This document shows, piece by piece, positions 22,643 to 34,229 of a stretch of 64,000 bases of DNA. The notes beneath the pieces were generated by a model. The model was not told the origin of the DNA. It saw nothing but the letters and a program-made list of their open reading frames with translations, and made no database searches. This DNA is from Ancylostoma caninum (lineage: Eukaryota; Nematoda; Chromadorea; Rhabditida; Ancylostomatidae), in the NCBI GenBank assembly GCA_037903475.1, contig JBAJFG010000066.1, positions 597,601-661,600 on the forward strand, read 5' to 3'. The stretch's first letter is position 1; every line of letters starts with the position of its first letter. A program made the translations under genes and the position numbers.

Positions 22643-25600
22643 CACGGATCTCCCTCCTACGAGGGATCCCAGCCGATTTGCTGCGAGGTTACTTGGCGCG
22701 ACCCCGGGTGGCGGATAGGGGGTTTACCGCGGACCAAAAGCAGCCATGCGCTTGCCCTGCGACGCGGGTAGATCTAGGGGATGGACTCCTTAGTTCGACA
22801 GTGCTGGATTCGATTCATACGGCCGGCATATGAGTGTGAACATGCACTCACGCGCGTGGGTGTGTGCAAATGCTTTGTGTGGGCTGTATCCTGCAGTTCG
22901 GATTTGGCCAAAAGCTCGCATTCTAACGACTGGGAAGCGCATGAGAGGCGAGTAGGGGCCGCCTCTAACAAATAAGTCCCTTGTCCACGGGGGGAATCCT
23001 TCTCCTCGTCATTCGAATGCCGGCGACAGGCCGTAGTGACAGGCCGGCTGACGAACACCCCACGTCACATCTAATGGATCATGACGTCAAATGGATTCAA
23101 GAAGAAGGCTACGGCGTACGCGGGAATCGACGCCCACTCGCGGGGCCCGGTGAGTGTGGACAATAATATGCGAGGGTCTCCGATGCTTCGCGAACGGCGG
23201 CATCGGGGGGCAAGCAGGCGAGTCGTTAAGGATAACAACGTGGCCAAGACGCGTATTGCTACTTTGAACGTCGACACGTTGACAGGCCGTTCATTTGAAC
23301 TGGCAGCAGCACTGCAGCGCCGTCGAATCAACTTGTGTGCGGTGCAGGAGACGAGGTGGTCTGGCAGCAAATCCAAGGAGATCGGGTGCGGATTCAAAAT
23401 CGTCTACAATGGTAGCCCAGGTACAAGAAATGGTGTCGGCATCATTGTCTCCGAACGGTTCAGGGATTCCATAGCAGGCGTGGAGCGTTTTGACGACCGT
23501 CTTATGAAGATTGTTGTCGTCACGTTGGAAAGGCGCATCCATTTTTTCTCGGCATACGCCCCACAGACCGGATGTTCAGACCGAGCCAAAGACGACTTCT
23601 GGGCGCTGATTGATGAGAAGACCGCTGCAGTACCACCAGAAGATACGGTCATTATTGCAGGGGACTTGAATGGGCACGTAGGATCGACGAAGGAAGGCTA
23701 CAGATGCCACGGCGGCTTCGGATACGGGGTGCGTAACGAGGATGGCGAGCGCATTCTCGATTACGCCGAGTCTCATAACCTTGTTATAACGAACACGAGA
23801 TTTCGGAAGCGACCATCCCACCTCGTCTCCTTCTACAGCGGCAGCAACACGACACAGATCGACTACGTGCTTGTGAGGTATCAAGACCAGAAGCTCGTCA
23901 CGGATGCAAAAGTCGTACCGTATGAGACGGTCGCGTCGCAATACCGGCCGCTAATCTGCACAATGAAAATCACGCCGCCAAACAAGAAGCGCGTCGAACG
24001 ATGTGGGCCGGCTCGAATCAAGTGGTGGAGACTAAGAGAGAAAGAAATAGCAGTCATCTCTCACATTCAGTTGCCACCCATCACGAACGTCGACGAAACA
24101 TGGCAAAAGGTAACTGATGCTGTCCTCGCAACTGCTCGCTCCGAACTCGGCACGACCAGACCTGATCGACGGAAGATTGACAGGAAGACTTGGCTTTGGA
24201 CAGAAGAAGTGAGGGCGAAAGTTCGCGAAAAGAAGCGGCTCTACCACTCCTTCCTTGACAATAAAACGACAGACAACTGGAGGAGTTACCGCGAAGCGAA
24301 AAGGGCTGCTAAGAAGGCTGTAGCCGCAGCGAAGGCGACTCATTACGATGGAGTCTGTGAGAAGTTAGACTCGAGGGACGGTGAGCGCTTCATCTACCGA
24401 CTCGCGAAATCGCGTCAGCGCCAAGCAGACGACGTTGAGAAGTTTCACGGCGTTAACGACGAGCAAGGCCACCTCCTGATGGATCACAAGAAGGTGATGC
24501 AACGATGGAAGGATTATTTTGAGAAGGTCTCGACGGAAGAATTTGCCCATCCATCCGTCCCAGAAGTTCCGCCCACCTCCGGACCAGTGCAGCCAATCAC
24601 CATCGAAGAGACCATGTATGCACTGAAGCGAATGAAGCCAGGCAAAGCGACTGGTCCAGATGATATGGCAGCAGAATTGTGGAAGTCGCAGTGCTGGAAC
24701 TCCGCTGATTGGTTAACGAAATTTTTTAATCTAGTCATAGCGGAGAAGAAGGTGCCCGTGGACTGGCAGCGAAGCACTACCATCCCAATCTGGAAGGGCA
24801 AGGGTAGCCCCGCTGACTGCGCGAACTATCGACCAATCCGTCTTTTGTCGCATACCATGAAGATCTTCGAACGCATCATTGATCGCCGGATTCGCGAAAT
24901 CGTCCAGCTATCTCCCAACCAATGCGGCTTTGTATCCGGATGCGGCACTACCGATGCCATCCACGCCGCCCGTCTCCTGATCGAAAAGCATCGTGAAAAG
25001 AAAAGACCATTGCACCTAGCTTTCCTAGATCTGGAGAAGGCCTTTGACCGCGTCCCCCACGAAGTCATTTGGTATGCTCTGCGGCTTCACGGCATTCCCG
25101 AAGAGCTGATCGAATGGGTGCGGATTCTTTACGCCGATCACAGGAGTAAAGTGCAGGCGGCCGCGGGTACATCGACGGAGTTCCCCATAACCGTGGGCGT
25201 ACACCAAGGCTCAGCCCTTTCCCCGCTTCTTTTCATCGTAGTCATGGATGCCATCACAAAGGAGCTTCACAGACCAGCGCCGTGGACGCTGCTGTACGCG
25301 GATGACGTAATGCTTGCATCCGAAGACAAGGGTGAACTTGAACGACAGACGCAAGCGTGGAGTGACCAGCTGGCACGGTTCGGCCTCCGCCTCAACGTTA
25401 AGAAGACCGAGTATTTGACCACCGACGAGCACGAGTCTGGCACTATCAAAGTTAATGGCACGGATCTTCCGCGAGCCGCTACGTTCAAATACCTCGGCTC
25501 AGTGGTTTCATCAGACGGCAGCCTCGTCCATGAGACACCGCACGCGTCGCCGCTGCGTGGTTGAAGTGGCGCTCGCTGACTGGTGTGCTGTGCGACAAGG

Positions 25601-26080
25601 ACATACCAGACCGGCTCAAGTCGAAGATTTACCGTACCGTGGTACGTCCTGTCGCGCTGTATGGTGCCGAGTGCTGGCCCGCCACTAGGGAAATGGAACG
25701 CCGAGTCAGTGTCACTGAGATGAGGATGCTGCGGTGGATGGGTGGCTTTAGGCAGCTAGATCGCATATGCAACCAGGACATACGACAGCGATTTGGGGTA
25801 GCTGCGATAGCCGACAAGCTCCGTGAGGCGCGTCTGCGATGGTTTGGTCACGTTCTTCGCGCTGATGGCGACAAAGTCTGTAGGATTGGCTTCGACGTAG
25901 AGGTACCAGGAAAGCGGCCTAAAGGACGACCAAAGCAACGATGGCTTGACACCGTACACGGTGACCTCAAGACGGCTGGGATCCATCCCGACCAAGCGCA
26001 CGACAGAGCACTCTGGCGTCAAAAGATCAGCAAAGCGGACCCCGCTGCGAAACGGGAAAAACGCTAAGAAGAAGAAGAAG
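22643..26080 (+). mobile_element. Full-length RTE-type non-LTR retrotransposon
   Basis: Both sides carry the same 18-bp target duplication ATTGATTTTTCGGCATTC (22625-22642 and 26081-26098), so both ends are defined: 3438 bp, with a short 5' untranslated region and a 3' end in a GAA/AAG simple repeat (about 26067-26080), typical of RTE elements. The exact duplication suggests a fairly recent insertion. It interrupts the internal repeats of a Helitron-like element. Coding region described separately. Confidence 0.88.
23081..26067 (+). pseudogene. RTE polyprotein: endonuclease and reverse transcriptase, one frameshift
   Basis: The first frame (23081-25564, 827 codons) contains an apurinic-type endonuclease (TLNVDTLTG near residue 61, VQETRW with the metal-binding Glu near 90, GDLNGHVG near 194, QIDYVLV) and then a reverse transcriptase (KATGPDDM, LDLEKAFDRVPHE, HQGSALSPLLF, catalytic YADD at residues 739-742, KYLGSVVSSDG). 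The reading shifts near 25538: one base appears lost in the ACAC/CCGC run, giving a stop at 25562-25564. The second frame (25561-26067) continues the same protein: IYRTVVRPVALYGAECW, then the C-terminal LREARLRWFGHVLRADGD and GRPKQRWLDTVH motifs of RTE-type elements. No other lesion seen. The protein would nick target DNA and reverse-transcribe its RNA. The single lesion makes this copy defective but young. Confidence 0.9.
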
Positions 26081-26348
26081 ATTGATTTTTCGGCATTCTT
26101 GCAGACGGGTTGGTAAATATGTGCCTTCTGGGATTTTCCGAAACGCTGAACGTGGATAAGGCAAGCATTTTAGAAGGATTTATTCACCAGTCGAACAACT
26201 TCACCCCATTTTCTGAGGGAAGGAGGGGTCAGTTAAGCCGATCACCAAATGATGAACAAAGGATTTTTGGTTGAACAAGTGTTGGCACCAGCTTTAAATG
26301 GCCGGGAGAAGTTGAACACCCGAGCGAAGCCGGGTACACCGTCTAGTA

Positions 26349-27607
26349 GATGATATACTACACATCTCGATCAATACAGTAGAATTCGAAGCAAACCTAC
26401 ATGAAATCCACCATATGTTGATAGAAAAGACTAATGCCTATTTAAATAAACAGATTCTCTACATCTCAAGACGCGTAATGAAAGAGGAAAAGTTAGATAT
26501 AGCCTTCAAAAAAATTACTACAATTCTATAGTTATCGGATATCCAAACCACAACCTTAACATACCACGTTATATAACAATAAACACAATTGTTGCAGAAG
26601 TTATTGGGATAGGAGGAACATGTACAGGGTTATAAGATTTCAGATAATATCAATGTTCCGATTTTATGCAACGCACTTAGGGAGAGGCAATTCGTTCTGC
26701 GGAAATATGGGGTAAGCAGTGGAGCACATCTTCCTCTAGTTCATGAGATAAAAAAGAAATAACATATCTGTGGCCTACTTTTTTACGAATAACTAGGTTA
26801 TTGGTACAGGACGTACATATAAAAGGAAGTCCAAGCTTCCAAACCGGTCAGTGCAAAAATCCAAGGAACCTTGTGTTGTGCTCTTCATATCACCGTTAAT
26901 GATCAATATATTTAATTTCGAGATAGTGAGCTTTCATCTTCTCCTCCTATGTAGGTTACTATAATGATAGGGAACTCTCTATATACGTGACCTACCTCGA
27001 GATCTCGCGGTGGATACTCTAACAAATCCTTCGCATCAATGTAGAACGACCTCAAGCACTTCTTCATTTCGCGGTATGCTCGTTTCCGTTTCTTATCCAT
27101 CACATACTCGCATCGTTCAGTATGTTTTCTCCGTACAGAGGTCACAGAGAAGTATAAAGGAATGCGCTCAAGACTAGGCCCCTAAATTGTAGGATTATAG
27201 CAGATGATTAGAGAACATTGAAAAAGAGAGATAACGTGAAATACTTCGATCAGCTTCTGTGTGTACACCTTCCTGTTGCTTGGTTCTCGGGTTGACACAG
27301 TAACTCCAGCCAACATGAAAGGAGCAAGAGGAGAAGACAGTGGGGTTAGCACACACAACTCCTGGTTGTTTTGAAGTGCTCTAAACTAAAGGCTAATTTT
27401 TCAAGTTTGCAGGACAAAACTAATACTTCTTGAAATTGTGCAACCCTGGAGTGAATTTTCAGATTTCGAACCCTTTCTGATTGAAGTTATCAACAGGTAC
27501 AATCCTTCTTAACGAATACTAATTGTCTGGGAATCGTGCAGCAGAAATGTAGTACTGTCCTCCATTTTTAGTCTTTCTGACAATCAAACTTGATGGTGGG
27601 ACAAAAC
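26349..27607. other. Intergenic, no gene recognised
   Basis: AT-rich sequence with only short frames (for example 26912-27145, minus strand) that have no domain or splice framing. Confidence 0.4.
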
Positions 27608-27609
27608 TA

Positions 27610-27878
27610 CAGTGGACGGCAATGGCGGTGACCCATTCGCAGCCTGAAGAAGGGCGCAGCGCGACTGCGCCGCGCGTGCCGGGATCGGTGTCGTCGCCGC
27701 CGGAATGCTACTTCTAGGCTCTTTCTCCTCGATTTGCTCGAAAATCCTGAAAATCGGGTAGGAAAACTGCTAGAAATTGCATAACAGCAGCAGAACACAT
27801 AGGTTACGGCGAGCGCGATGCGGTTGCGCGGCGTCCTTCTCGAGGCCGCAGATGGGCCAGAACCATTGACGTCCACTG
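27610..27878. mobile_element. MITE with long inverted repeats and TA target site
   Basis: Ends CAGTGGACGGCAATGG and, reverse-complemented, CAGTGGACGTCAATGG begin inverted arms that extend with mismatches for about 70 bp. TA lies outside both ends (27608-27609, 27879-27880). It is 269 bp long and GC-rich near its ends. The open frame of 129 codons across it on the minus strand is explained by this element. Confidence 0.7.
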
Positions 27879-27999
27879 TATATGATACACGCATCACAAG
27901 GGGACAGAGTAGGAGATGGCATTCGCCCACCGATATCGCTGACGAAGGGAAGCAATGAAACTGCCTTATAAATGTTGTGTACGTAAGTGTACACAAACT

Positions 28000-28365
28000 A
28001 TCTGTAGGTTTGAGAGTCTCTCTCGCGACTTTACTTAAACCGTTGTGTTTCTATTACTACCGCTGTAGTATGACACTGTCTATATAACCTCTTTATTGAT
28101 AGACGAGACAGACGACGGTGAGGCGGCTGTGGCTCCCCGGTTAGCTGAACTGTTGCCTGGAGCTACTGGTATGGACCAGTACTGACGTGAACTGACTTGA
28201 CCCCACCGAACCCCGGGTTTATGTGATGGCTTGTTATCCAGTAGTCGTGCTATCAAGCGACTATAGTCTGTCCGAAATGACAAGTCCGCCCACGCAAGCG
28301 GGGATCGAGAGGCGGCGCGCCTGAGACGTATGCTGTTAGGTGCCACGTCGTCTACGTCACAGCCA
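28000..28365 (-). repeat. Possible solo LTR (minus strand)
   Basis: Read on the minus strand, the segment could begin TGTGACGTAGACGACG and end CTCAAACCTACA (TG...CA), with an AATAAA signal (plus-strand 28092-28097) followed by more sequence as in an R-U5 boundary. No matching second copy is seen in the window and no target duplication at these ends (CTATC versus GCCAA), so the boundaries are uncertain. Confidence 0.25.
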
Positions 28366-28426
28366 AGTCATACATTAAACAATGACAACAAATACAAATC
28401 TGGTACAAATCACAATCTTTCGAGCA

Positions 28427-28540
28427 TCATAGAAAGTCTTTTTGGAGTCTTCCACATGTACTACTGGAATCAGCGCATCGAGGTGGTCCGAAATCCGTTA
28501 ACGTCTTAGAATCGAAATGAGGTGATACCACTGCCTTTGA
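28427..28540 (-). repeat. Diverged end of the TTAA/AGGCAG element family
   Basis: CGAAATGAGGTGATACCACT followed by GCCTTT at 28514-28537 closely resembles the right end of the element at 37778-38184, and the adjacent GGTGGTCCG word also has a counterpart there. The other end was not found, so this is a fragment. The 97-codon minus-strand frame across it is probably not a gene. Confidence 0.35.
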
Positions 28541-29829
28541 AACCACTGTGGGCATCCAAAGGTTTGAGATACAGCAATCTTCGCTCTGTTGAATTATCAC
28601 TGCTCCTCCCTCTTTTTGCAATCGATCAATAAATTTTAGAGCAACCGGAGGTTCTTCCCTGCTGTTAATCTCCGCTTTGCACTGTTTAATTTCTTTCACC
28701 TCTATGACCTTCCCATGCAAAGATTCCTCAAGGTGATGCAGTGGCGAGCAATGTTGTGAGAAATTATTGTTTAGATATGACTGTGCTTGCGTAGATGCTT
28801 GGCGATGTTAGTGTTCAATCTCCACAGTCGTGGCGTCTCCGTCTCTCCTCATACCAATCATAATATAACGAATCGGAACTCGCCCATTCAAAAATCCGCA
28901 CCTTTTCGCGGCGGGACTCGTGGGAAAGTGCAGAGCGCGGTCCTATGAGTCAACGAGCGTACTGTGAAGCAATAGTTTCTCTACATCCAATCCGTTGAAC
29001 TTTTCAGAGGTTTGTTCATTTTCCAAGGCTGGAGGGAACCCGCGTCTAATAACTCCTTCAAGGAGGAGATCCTCCGAATTGAGGAGGTCGCAGGGAACCC
29101 GCGTCTCTTGGGGGTTTCGAGGACGGGATCCACCGATTTGAGGAGGACGTAGGGAACCCATGTCGCTTAGGGATTTCGGAGATGGGATCCTCCACGTTGA
29201 AAAGGCTGGAGCGAACCCGCGTCTCATAACTACTTCAAGGAGGGGATCCTCCGAGTTGAGGAGGTCGTAGGGAACCCGCGTCTCATAACTACTTCAAGGA
29301 GAGGATCCTCCGAGTTGAGGAGGTCGCAGGGAACCCGCGTCTCATAACTCCTTCAAGGAGGGGATCCTCCGAATTGAGGAGGTCGCAGGGAACCCGCGTC
29401 TCTTGGGGGTTTCGAGGACGGGATCCACCGATTTGAGGAGGTCGTAGGGAACCCATATCGCTTAGGGATTTCGGAGATGGGATCCTCCACGTTGAAAAGG
29501 CTGGAGCGAACCCGCGTCTCATAACTACTTCAAGGAGGGGATCCTCCGAGTTGAGGAGGTCGTAGGGAACCCGCGTCTCATAACTACTTCAAGGAGAGGA
29601 TCCTCCGAGTTGAGGAGGTCGCAGGGAACCCGCGTCTCATAACTCCTTCAAGGAGGGGATCCTCCGAATTGAGGAGGTCGCAGGGAACCCACGTCCTTCG
29701 GGCATTCCGAGGAGTGGATGCTCCGAGTTTATGAGCTTGGGGGAACCCGCGTCTCTTGGGGGTTTCGAGGGGGGAGGACCCACCGATTTGAGGAGGTCGT
29801 AGGGAACCCGCGTCGCTTAGGGATTACGG

Positions 29830-30040
29830 TGGTGTGGGTCATGATGAGGCAAAATGGGGCGGCGCCTTCCCGCCCTTTGGCGTCGACTCGTCCCCACTCA
29901 CACTAAGATTTGCATGGGCAAGTATGATGAAATCGCGCGCGAATCAGTGCGAGTGGGTCCTGAAGGGCGGAGCGAGGGTTTCATTGAACCAATCGCGGAC
30001 ACATCGCCCACCCATTTTTGCATCATCATGACCCGCACCC
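29830..30040. mobile_element. 211-bp MITE with 9-bp target duplication, copy 1
   Basis: The inverted ends share GGGTCATGATGAKGCAAAA, with GGTGYGGG at the extremity. The 9-bp direct repeat GGATTACGG flanks it (29821-29829 and 30041-30049). Nine-base duplications are typical of Mutator-like elements. It is inserted in one unit of the minisatellite; neighbouring units without it show the empty site. No coding capacity. Confidence 0.75.
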
Positions 30041-30286
30041 GGATTACGGAGATGGGATCCCCCACGTTGAAAAGGCTGGAGGGAACCCGCGTCTCATAAC
30101 TCCTTCAAGGAGGGAATCCTCCGAATTGAGGAGGTCACAGGGAACCCGCGTCCTTCGGGGATTCCGAGGAGTGGATGCTCCGAGTTTATGAGCTCGGGGG
30201 AACCCGCGTCTCTTGGGGGTTTCGAGGGGGGAGGACCCACCGATTTGAGGAGGTCGTAGGGAACCCGCGTCGCTTAGGGATTACGG

Positions 30287-30497
30287 TGGTGTGGGTCATG
30301 ATGAGGCAAAATGGGGCGGCGCCTTCCCGCCCTTTGGCGTCGACTCGTCCCCACTCACACTAAGATTTGCATGGGCAAGTATGATGAAATCGCGCGCGAA
30401 TCAGTGCGAGTGGGTCCTGAAGGGCGGAGCGAGGGTTCCATTGAACTAATCGCGGACACATCGCCCACCCATTTTTGCATCATCATGACCCGCACCC
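30287..30497. mobile_element. 211-bp MITE with 9-bp target duplication, copy 2
   Basis: Nearly identical to 29830-30040 (differences include TTCCATTGAACTA versus TTTCATTGAACCA). It has the same flanking GGATTACGG and lies 457 bp downstream, so it arose by tandem duplication of the host block rather than by a second insertion. The unit after 30604 has the same flanks with no MITE. Confidence 0.75.
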
Positions 30498-31180
30498 GGA
30501 TTACGGAGATGGGATCCCCCACGTTGAAAAGGCTGGAGGGAACCCGCGTCTCATAACTCCTTCAAGGAGGGAATCCTCCGAATTGAGGAGGTCACAGGGA
30601 ACCCGCGTCCTTCGGGGATTCCGAGGAGTGGATGCTCCGAGTTTATGAGCTCGGGGGAACCCGCGTCTCTTGAGGGTTTCGAGGAGGGGACCCACCGATT
30701 TGAGGAGGTCGTAGGGAACCCATGTCGCTTAGGGATTTTGGAGATGGGATCCTCCACGTTGAAAAGGCTGGAGGGTACCCGCGTCTCATAACTACTTCAA
30801 GGAGGGGATCCTCCGAATTGAGGGGGTAGTAGGGAACCTTCATCTTATAGCTACTTCGAGGAGGGGATCTTTGAGTTAGGAAGGCTGGACGGAACCCGCG
30901 GCGCATAGGGATTACGCAGAGGGAATCCTCCGGGTTGAAGAGGTCGCAGGGAACCCGCGTCGCTTTGGGATTTCGAGGAGGGTATCCTCCGAGTCGAGGT
31001 GGTCGTAGGGAACCCGCGTCTTATAACTACTTCGAGGAGGGAATCCTCCAAATTGAAAAGCCTGAAGAGAACTGGCGGCGCATAGGGATTTCGAGGATGG
31101 GATCCTCGAAAATGGGGAGCTTGGAGAGAGCCTACAACCCTTGGGGATTTCGAGGAGAAATAGTGAAGAGAAATAGTAAC

Positions 31181-33764
31181 ACAAGTCTATGAACTTATTT
31201 AATAATAATCCATAATCCAAGGACAATAATCCCCCTGGTTACCGGACAGCCATGAGGGGTTCTTAAGGTAATGTGAGTAAAAATATTCGTCGCTCAGTGC
31301 AGAGACTCACTCCCAATGTGAGGTTAAGATGTTCTCATGCATCGCGTCCAGTTGCTTAGAAAAGATTCTCTCGGAGGGGTTAGATGGCATTTGCAACTTG
31401 ATTAGTAGTCGAATGTCAAACTGGCCAGTGACATTGTCATTTGAAGTACTTATTTTGGATTGACTGTGGTGAACTCCTCATACCACCATTGTATTTTTGA
31501 TTATTGGCAGGAGGGGTAATCCTAGAGTTTGAAGACTTTGCCTAAATGATTTGGATGCTTTAGGTGAAGTTTGAAGACATAGTGACCAAGTTGAAGCGAG
31601 TTGGAGCGAACATTTTCTTCTGAGGAGGAAAATTATATAGTATTGTTTATTTTCTGCATTGCGACTACACTTACATTAGGGTTTGGATTGATCAAATGGT
31701 AAACTTACGACGTAAGGTGATAAAATATTGGCCTTTAAAGAGAACAAGACCATCAGGTCTACTCAGGAGACGCAACAACTGTGGTTTTCACAAAAGTTGA
31801 ACGGCCTCGATGATTAAGGCGTTTTTCACAACATACGTTGGATTAAAAAAAGGGCGTGGATGAACAATTTACTGGAGTCGGATTTCGGTGTTTAACTACT
31901 GCACCGACAGGACGGAGGATATGGTTAGACTGTGGATTTCGAATTTGGATGGTGGTGTTGCTGAACAACAGAAGTAAAATTTGCGGAATTGGTGCAATGA
32001 AGGGCGAGCCTGGGATGGAATATGAAACATAGCTAAGTAATCCATCTCATTACAGGAATTGAGTCAAGTGTTTACTCTTTTCAAGAAATGAGCTTTGTAC
32101 CATACTTGTGCATATCAATAAGGTTGCTAAGGCTAATGTACTCGAGGTGGGCTGGTGCACTGTTCTGGAAAGTAGAGAACTTTTTATTGATTTGCTGGTA
32201 TAAGATGGACGACTTCCTCGCAGAGATCGGTAGTACTACAGCTAATATCTTTCTTGAACTGGGTTTCGAGATGTGCGGGATTTTCGCTTTTCTGTTTTTT
32301 TGATTTCCGGTTAAACGTTGATGCTTTCTTGATTGGCTTGAGGAAACGAAGAGTTTTGAGAAGTTCGCATAGGGTACAAGTCGATGTTGTTATTGCGGAA
32401 TGCTGTTTAGGTGCGCCCGCTTCAAGTTATAACATGTGCAACTGAGTACAGAAGACTGTACCAATCTACTGCGCACGTTGAAGAAAGTTCCGTCGGCGTG
32501 TTGAAGGAAAGTAGCGGATGTGCGCCTAACATTAGTTCGTAATCTGTTCAAAAATTCTGGGCCTTTATATTTATTGGAGCACTGCGCACTGTCTAATAAC
32601 GTTAATATCTGTGGAACAGTTGTTGCACCCAAGCAGTAAAAGAAATTCTTTCTGGTAGAAGCTTCAGAGTAATCAATCACGAAGTTGCTGAATCCGGGAA
32701 ATCATTACTGAATGGTTCCTTCTGATGTTGCATCCTAGCACGCATGAGGCGCAGATTTCTCAACAGCTTTGGCCACTTTTATTTCGTGATAAATTCATTA
32801 AGAAGAAGGTGTAAAAATACTATTTTGTATCAAGTGAATGCTTTTTTTCCCTGAGCGGAAAGGGGGTAGAAAGCACAGCTTCAGGAAAGGTACGCGAACT
32901 TATTCTTGCACCCAGTAGTTTCGACATGAACCTCAAGTGGCTGCCACACTTTCTAGCGTCCCGTAGGGGCGCTAGTGTGGCAAAAATATGAGATCCAGAT
33001 GCGGAACGCATGGAAAGTCCAATCCAGTTGTACCAAAGGATACAACCTTGTTCCCAATTCATCCAGACAGATCCACTATGTTAGCGTATGGGAATACCTA
33101 ACACCCGGAAATTCGTACTTGGACTGAATATTCTAGCCGCACATACAGTATTTCGCTGATGGCAGACGCCCCCATCAGATGTTTATATGAGATCTGAAGT
33201 GGATGCCGTTCTAGACGGGATAGACGATTTCCATTACCGCATTTCCTTCAGCTACTTCACATGGGGTGAATCAAACTAGATGAATACCTATCAGTTCCAC
33301 ATTGAAAGTAGGAGGAGGTGATATGTTGGCAAGGACAGCTTTCCTCCCTTCCGTTTTCGTCTCAGTCGCTCACTTGCCACAAGCAGATTTTTCCTCAGTA
33401 TAACGGTTATTTTTTTCTCTACACTATTCGCTCGTCTCTTTTCTGCTCTTTGGCAAAGAAACTTACTGGTTAAAATTTTTACTTGGCAAAACATTTTCCG
33501 GGAGAATAAGTCACTATAGTCAACTAACACCTTCTCTTTTTTATGACATCAGGCGAAGCATTCATTAGTAGATTCAGTCACAATCTAATCTAAATAAGTG
33601 ATATTATTTCCATCATCAGTCGTAAGCCAATAAGCCAATTCGTTGCCACAACATTTTCCAAGTTATTGTGCGTTTGCCATCCTTCATGCTCAATGAGCAT
33701 TCCCTACCCGACACATTATTCAAACGAGGAAAATCGATAAGCAATCTAATCTGATACTGCATAC
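31181..33764. other. Long stretch without a recognised gene
   Basis: Minus-strand frames at 32390-32680 and around 31900-32350 have some coding-like composition but no motif I can name, and could be a decayed retroelement. No terminal repeats seen. Confidence 0.3.
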
Positions 33765-33952
33765 CTGCCAACAACGGGGTAGTATTTGGCCCTCGCTTCG
33801 TCTAACACTTTCTGCAGATCCTTATGAATTAATCCGAGTTCTTCGTACAGCTTTACATGGTCTTCTCCAAAATGCTGTTTGAGAGTATGAACGACGAATT
33901 CTTCTACTTTGTCATAGACTGCACCACATCTTACGCAGTCTAGCATTGGAAA
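33765..33952 (-). CDS. Zinc-finger-like exon, unrecognised gene
   Basis: A minus-strand exon with a good acceptor (AATTTCAG) and donor (GGCAG|GTATGC). It is open in phase 0 for 62 codons and codes for a C2H2-like unit (CVRCGAVYD, then VVHTLKQHFGEDH) followed by an amphipathic helical stretch (LYEELGLIHKDLQKVLDEAR). The Cys-x2-Cys and His spacing suggest a zinc-binding fold, but the spacing between pairs is longer than classical. Remaining exons were not located; it may be a gene separate from 34230-34750, whose frame stops before it. Confidence 0.5.
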
Positions 33953-34229
33953 CTGAAATTATGCTAATTCCTCGAGAAATTCATAATATTACATAGGAAC
34001 TAGTACATCCTTTCTGAGAACTACGACCAATTTCGAGTAGTGAAAGAGAACTAGTTCTTCTACACCTCCAGGAACACGGAAATATAATACCACTACGAGA
34101 TACCACGTCACTGGGGCGCTGCACTTTTCTTTTACGATCTCGGACGTAGGTTGACAATACAGAGTGGTAGCTCCACCCCATGCTGGCGTACCAACTCGTT
34201 CGCAGAGACAGTCATCCATTATTTGACTC

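Larger units (their letters stand above)
21968..26348 (+). mobile_element. Helitron-like element, split by an RTE retrotransposon
   Basis: The left end is TCTGTATATATAAAAGCG, preceded by A (21967). The right end has a CCCG...CGGG hairpin (about 26319-26336), a short spacer and terminal CTAG (26345-26348), followed by T. The TC start, 3' hairpin, CTRR end and A/T insertion site without duplication are the Helitron hallmarks. After removing the RTE insertion and its target duplication the element is about 925 bp, with no Rep/helicase gene, so it is non-autonomous. The interior holds about five units of a ~117-bp tandem repeat: GAACACGAATATGRCAACC-type words at 22219, 22337, 22454 and 22571, and a diverged one at 26148. 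Central repeats of this kind occur in some Helitron-derived families. Confidence 0.72.
28930..31180. repeat. Minisatellite of ~60-bp units with higher-order structure
   Basis: Dozens of imperfect units of about 58-60 bp, each built on GGAACCCGCGTCTC, a 'CTTCAAGGAGGGGATCCTCCG' or 'GGATTTCGG' core, and 'GAGGAGGTCGYAGG'. At about 29036-29650 the array repeats as blocks of five units (~300 bp). At 29690-30603 a 457-bp block containing a MITE is present twice in tandem. Units become more diverged towards 31150. Minus-strand translations are open over long stretches because the unit length is near a multiple of three; I do not regard them as genes. Confidence 0.85.

Noticed and set aside
23071..25817. 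Many minus-strand frames opposite the RTE coding region
   Set aside because: Shadows of the GC-rich retrotransposon gene in other frames.
27607..27996. 129-codon basic minus-strand frame
   Set aside because: Covers the TA-flanked inverted-repeat element at 27610-27878; the basic residues come from its GC-rich arms.
28427..28720. 97-codon minus-strand frame considered as a BEL/Pao pol fragment
   Set aside because: No integrase or protease motif; part of it matches the TTAA/AGGCAG element end instead.
28943..31226. Several 60-100 codon minus-strand frames with a repeated RRGF...STWRIPSPK pattern
   Set aside because: Direct translation of the ~60-bp minisatellite units; the variants encode each other's shifted copies.
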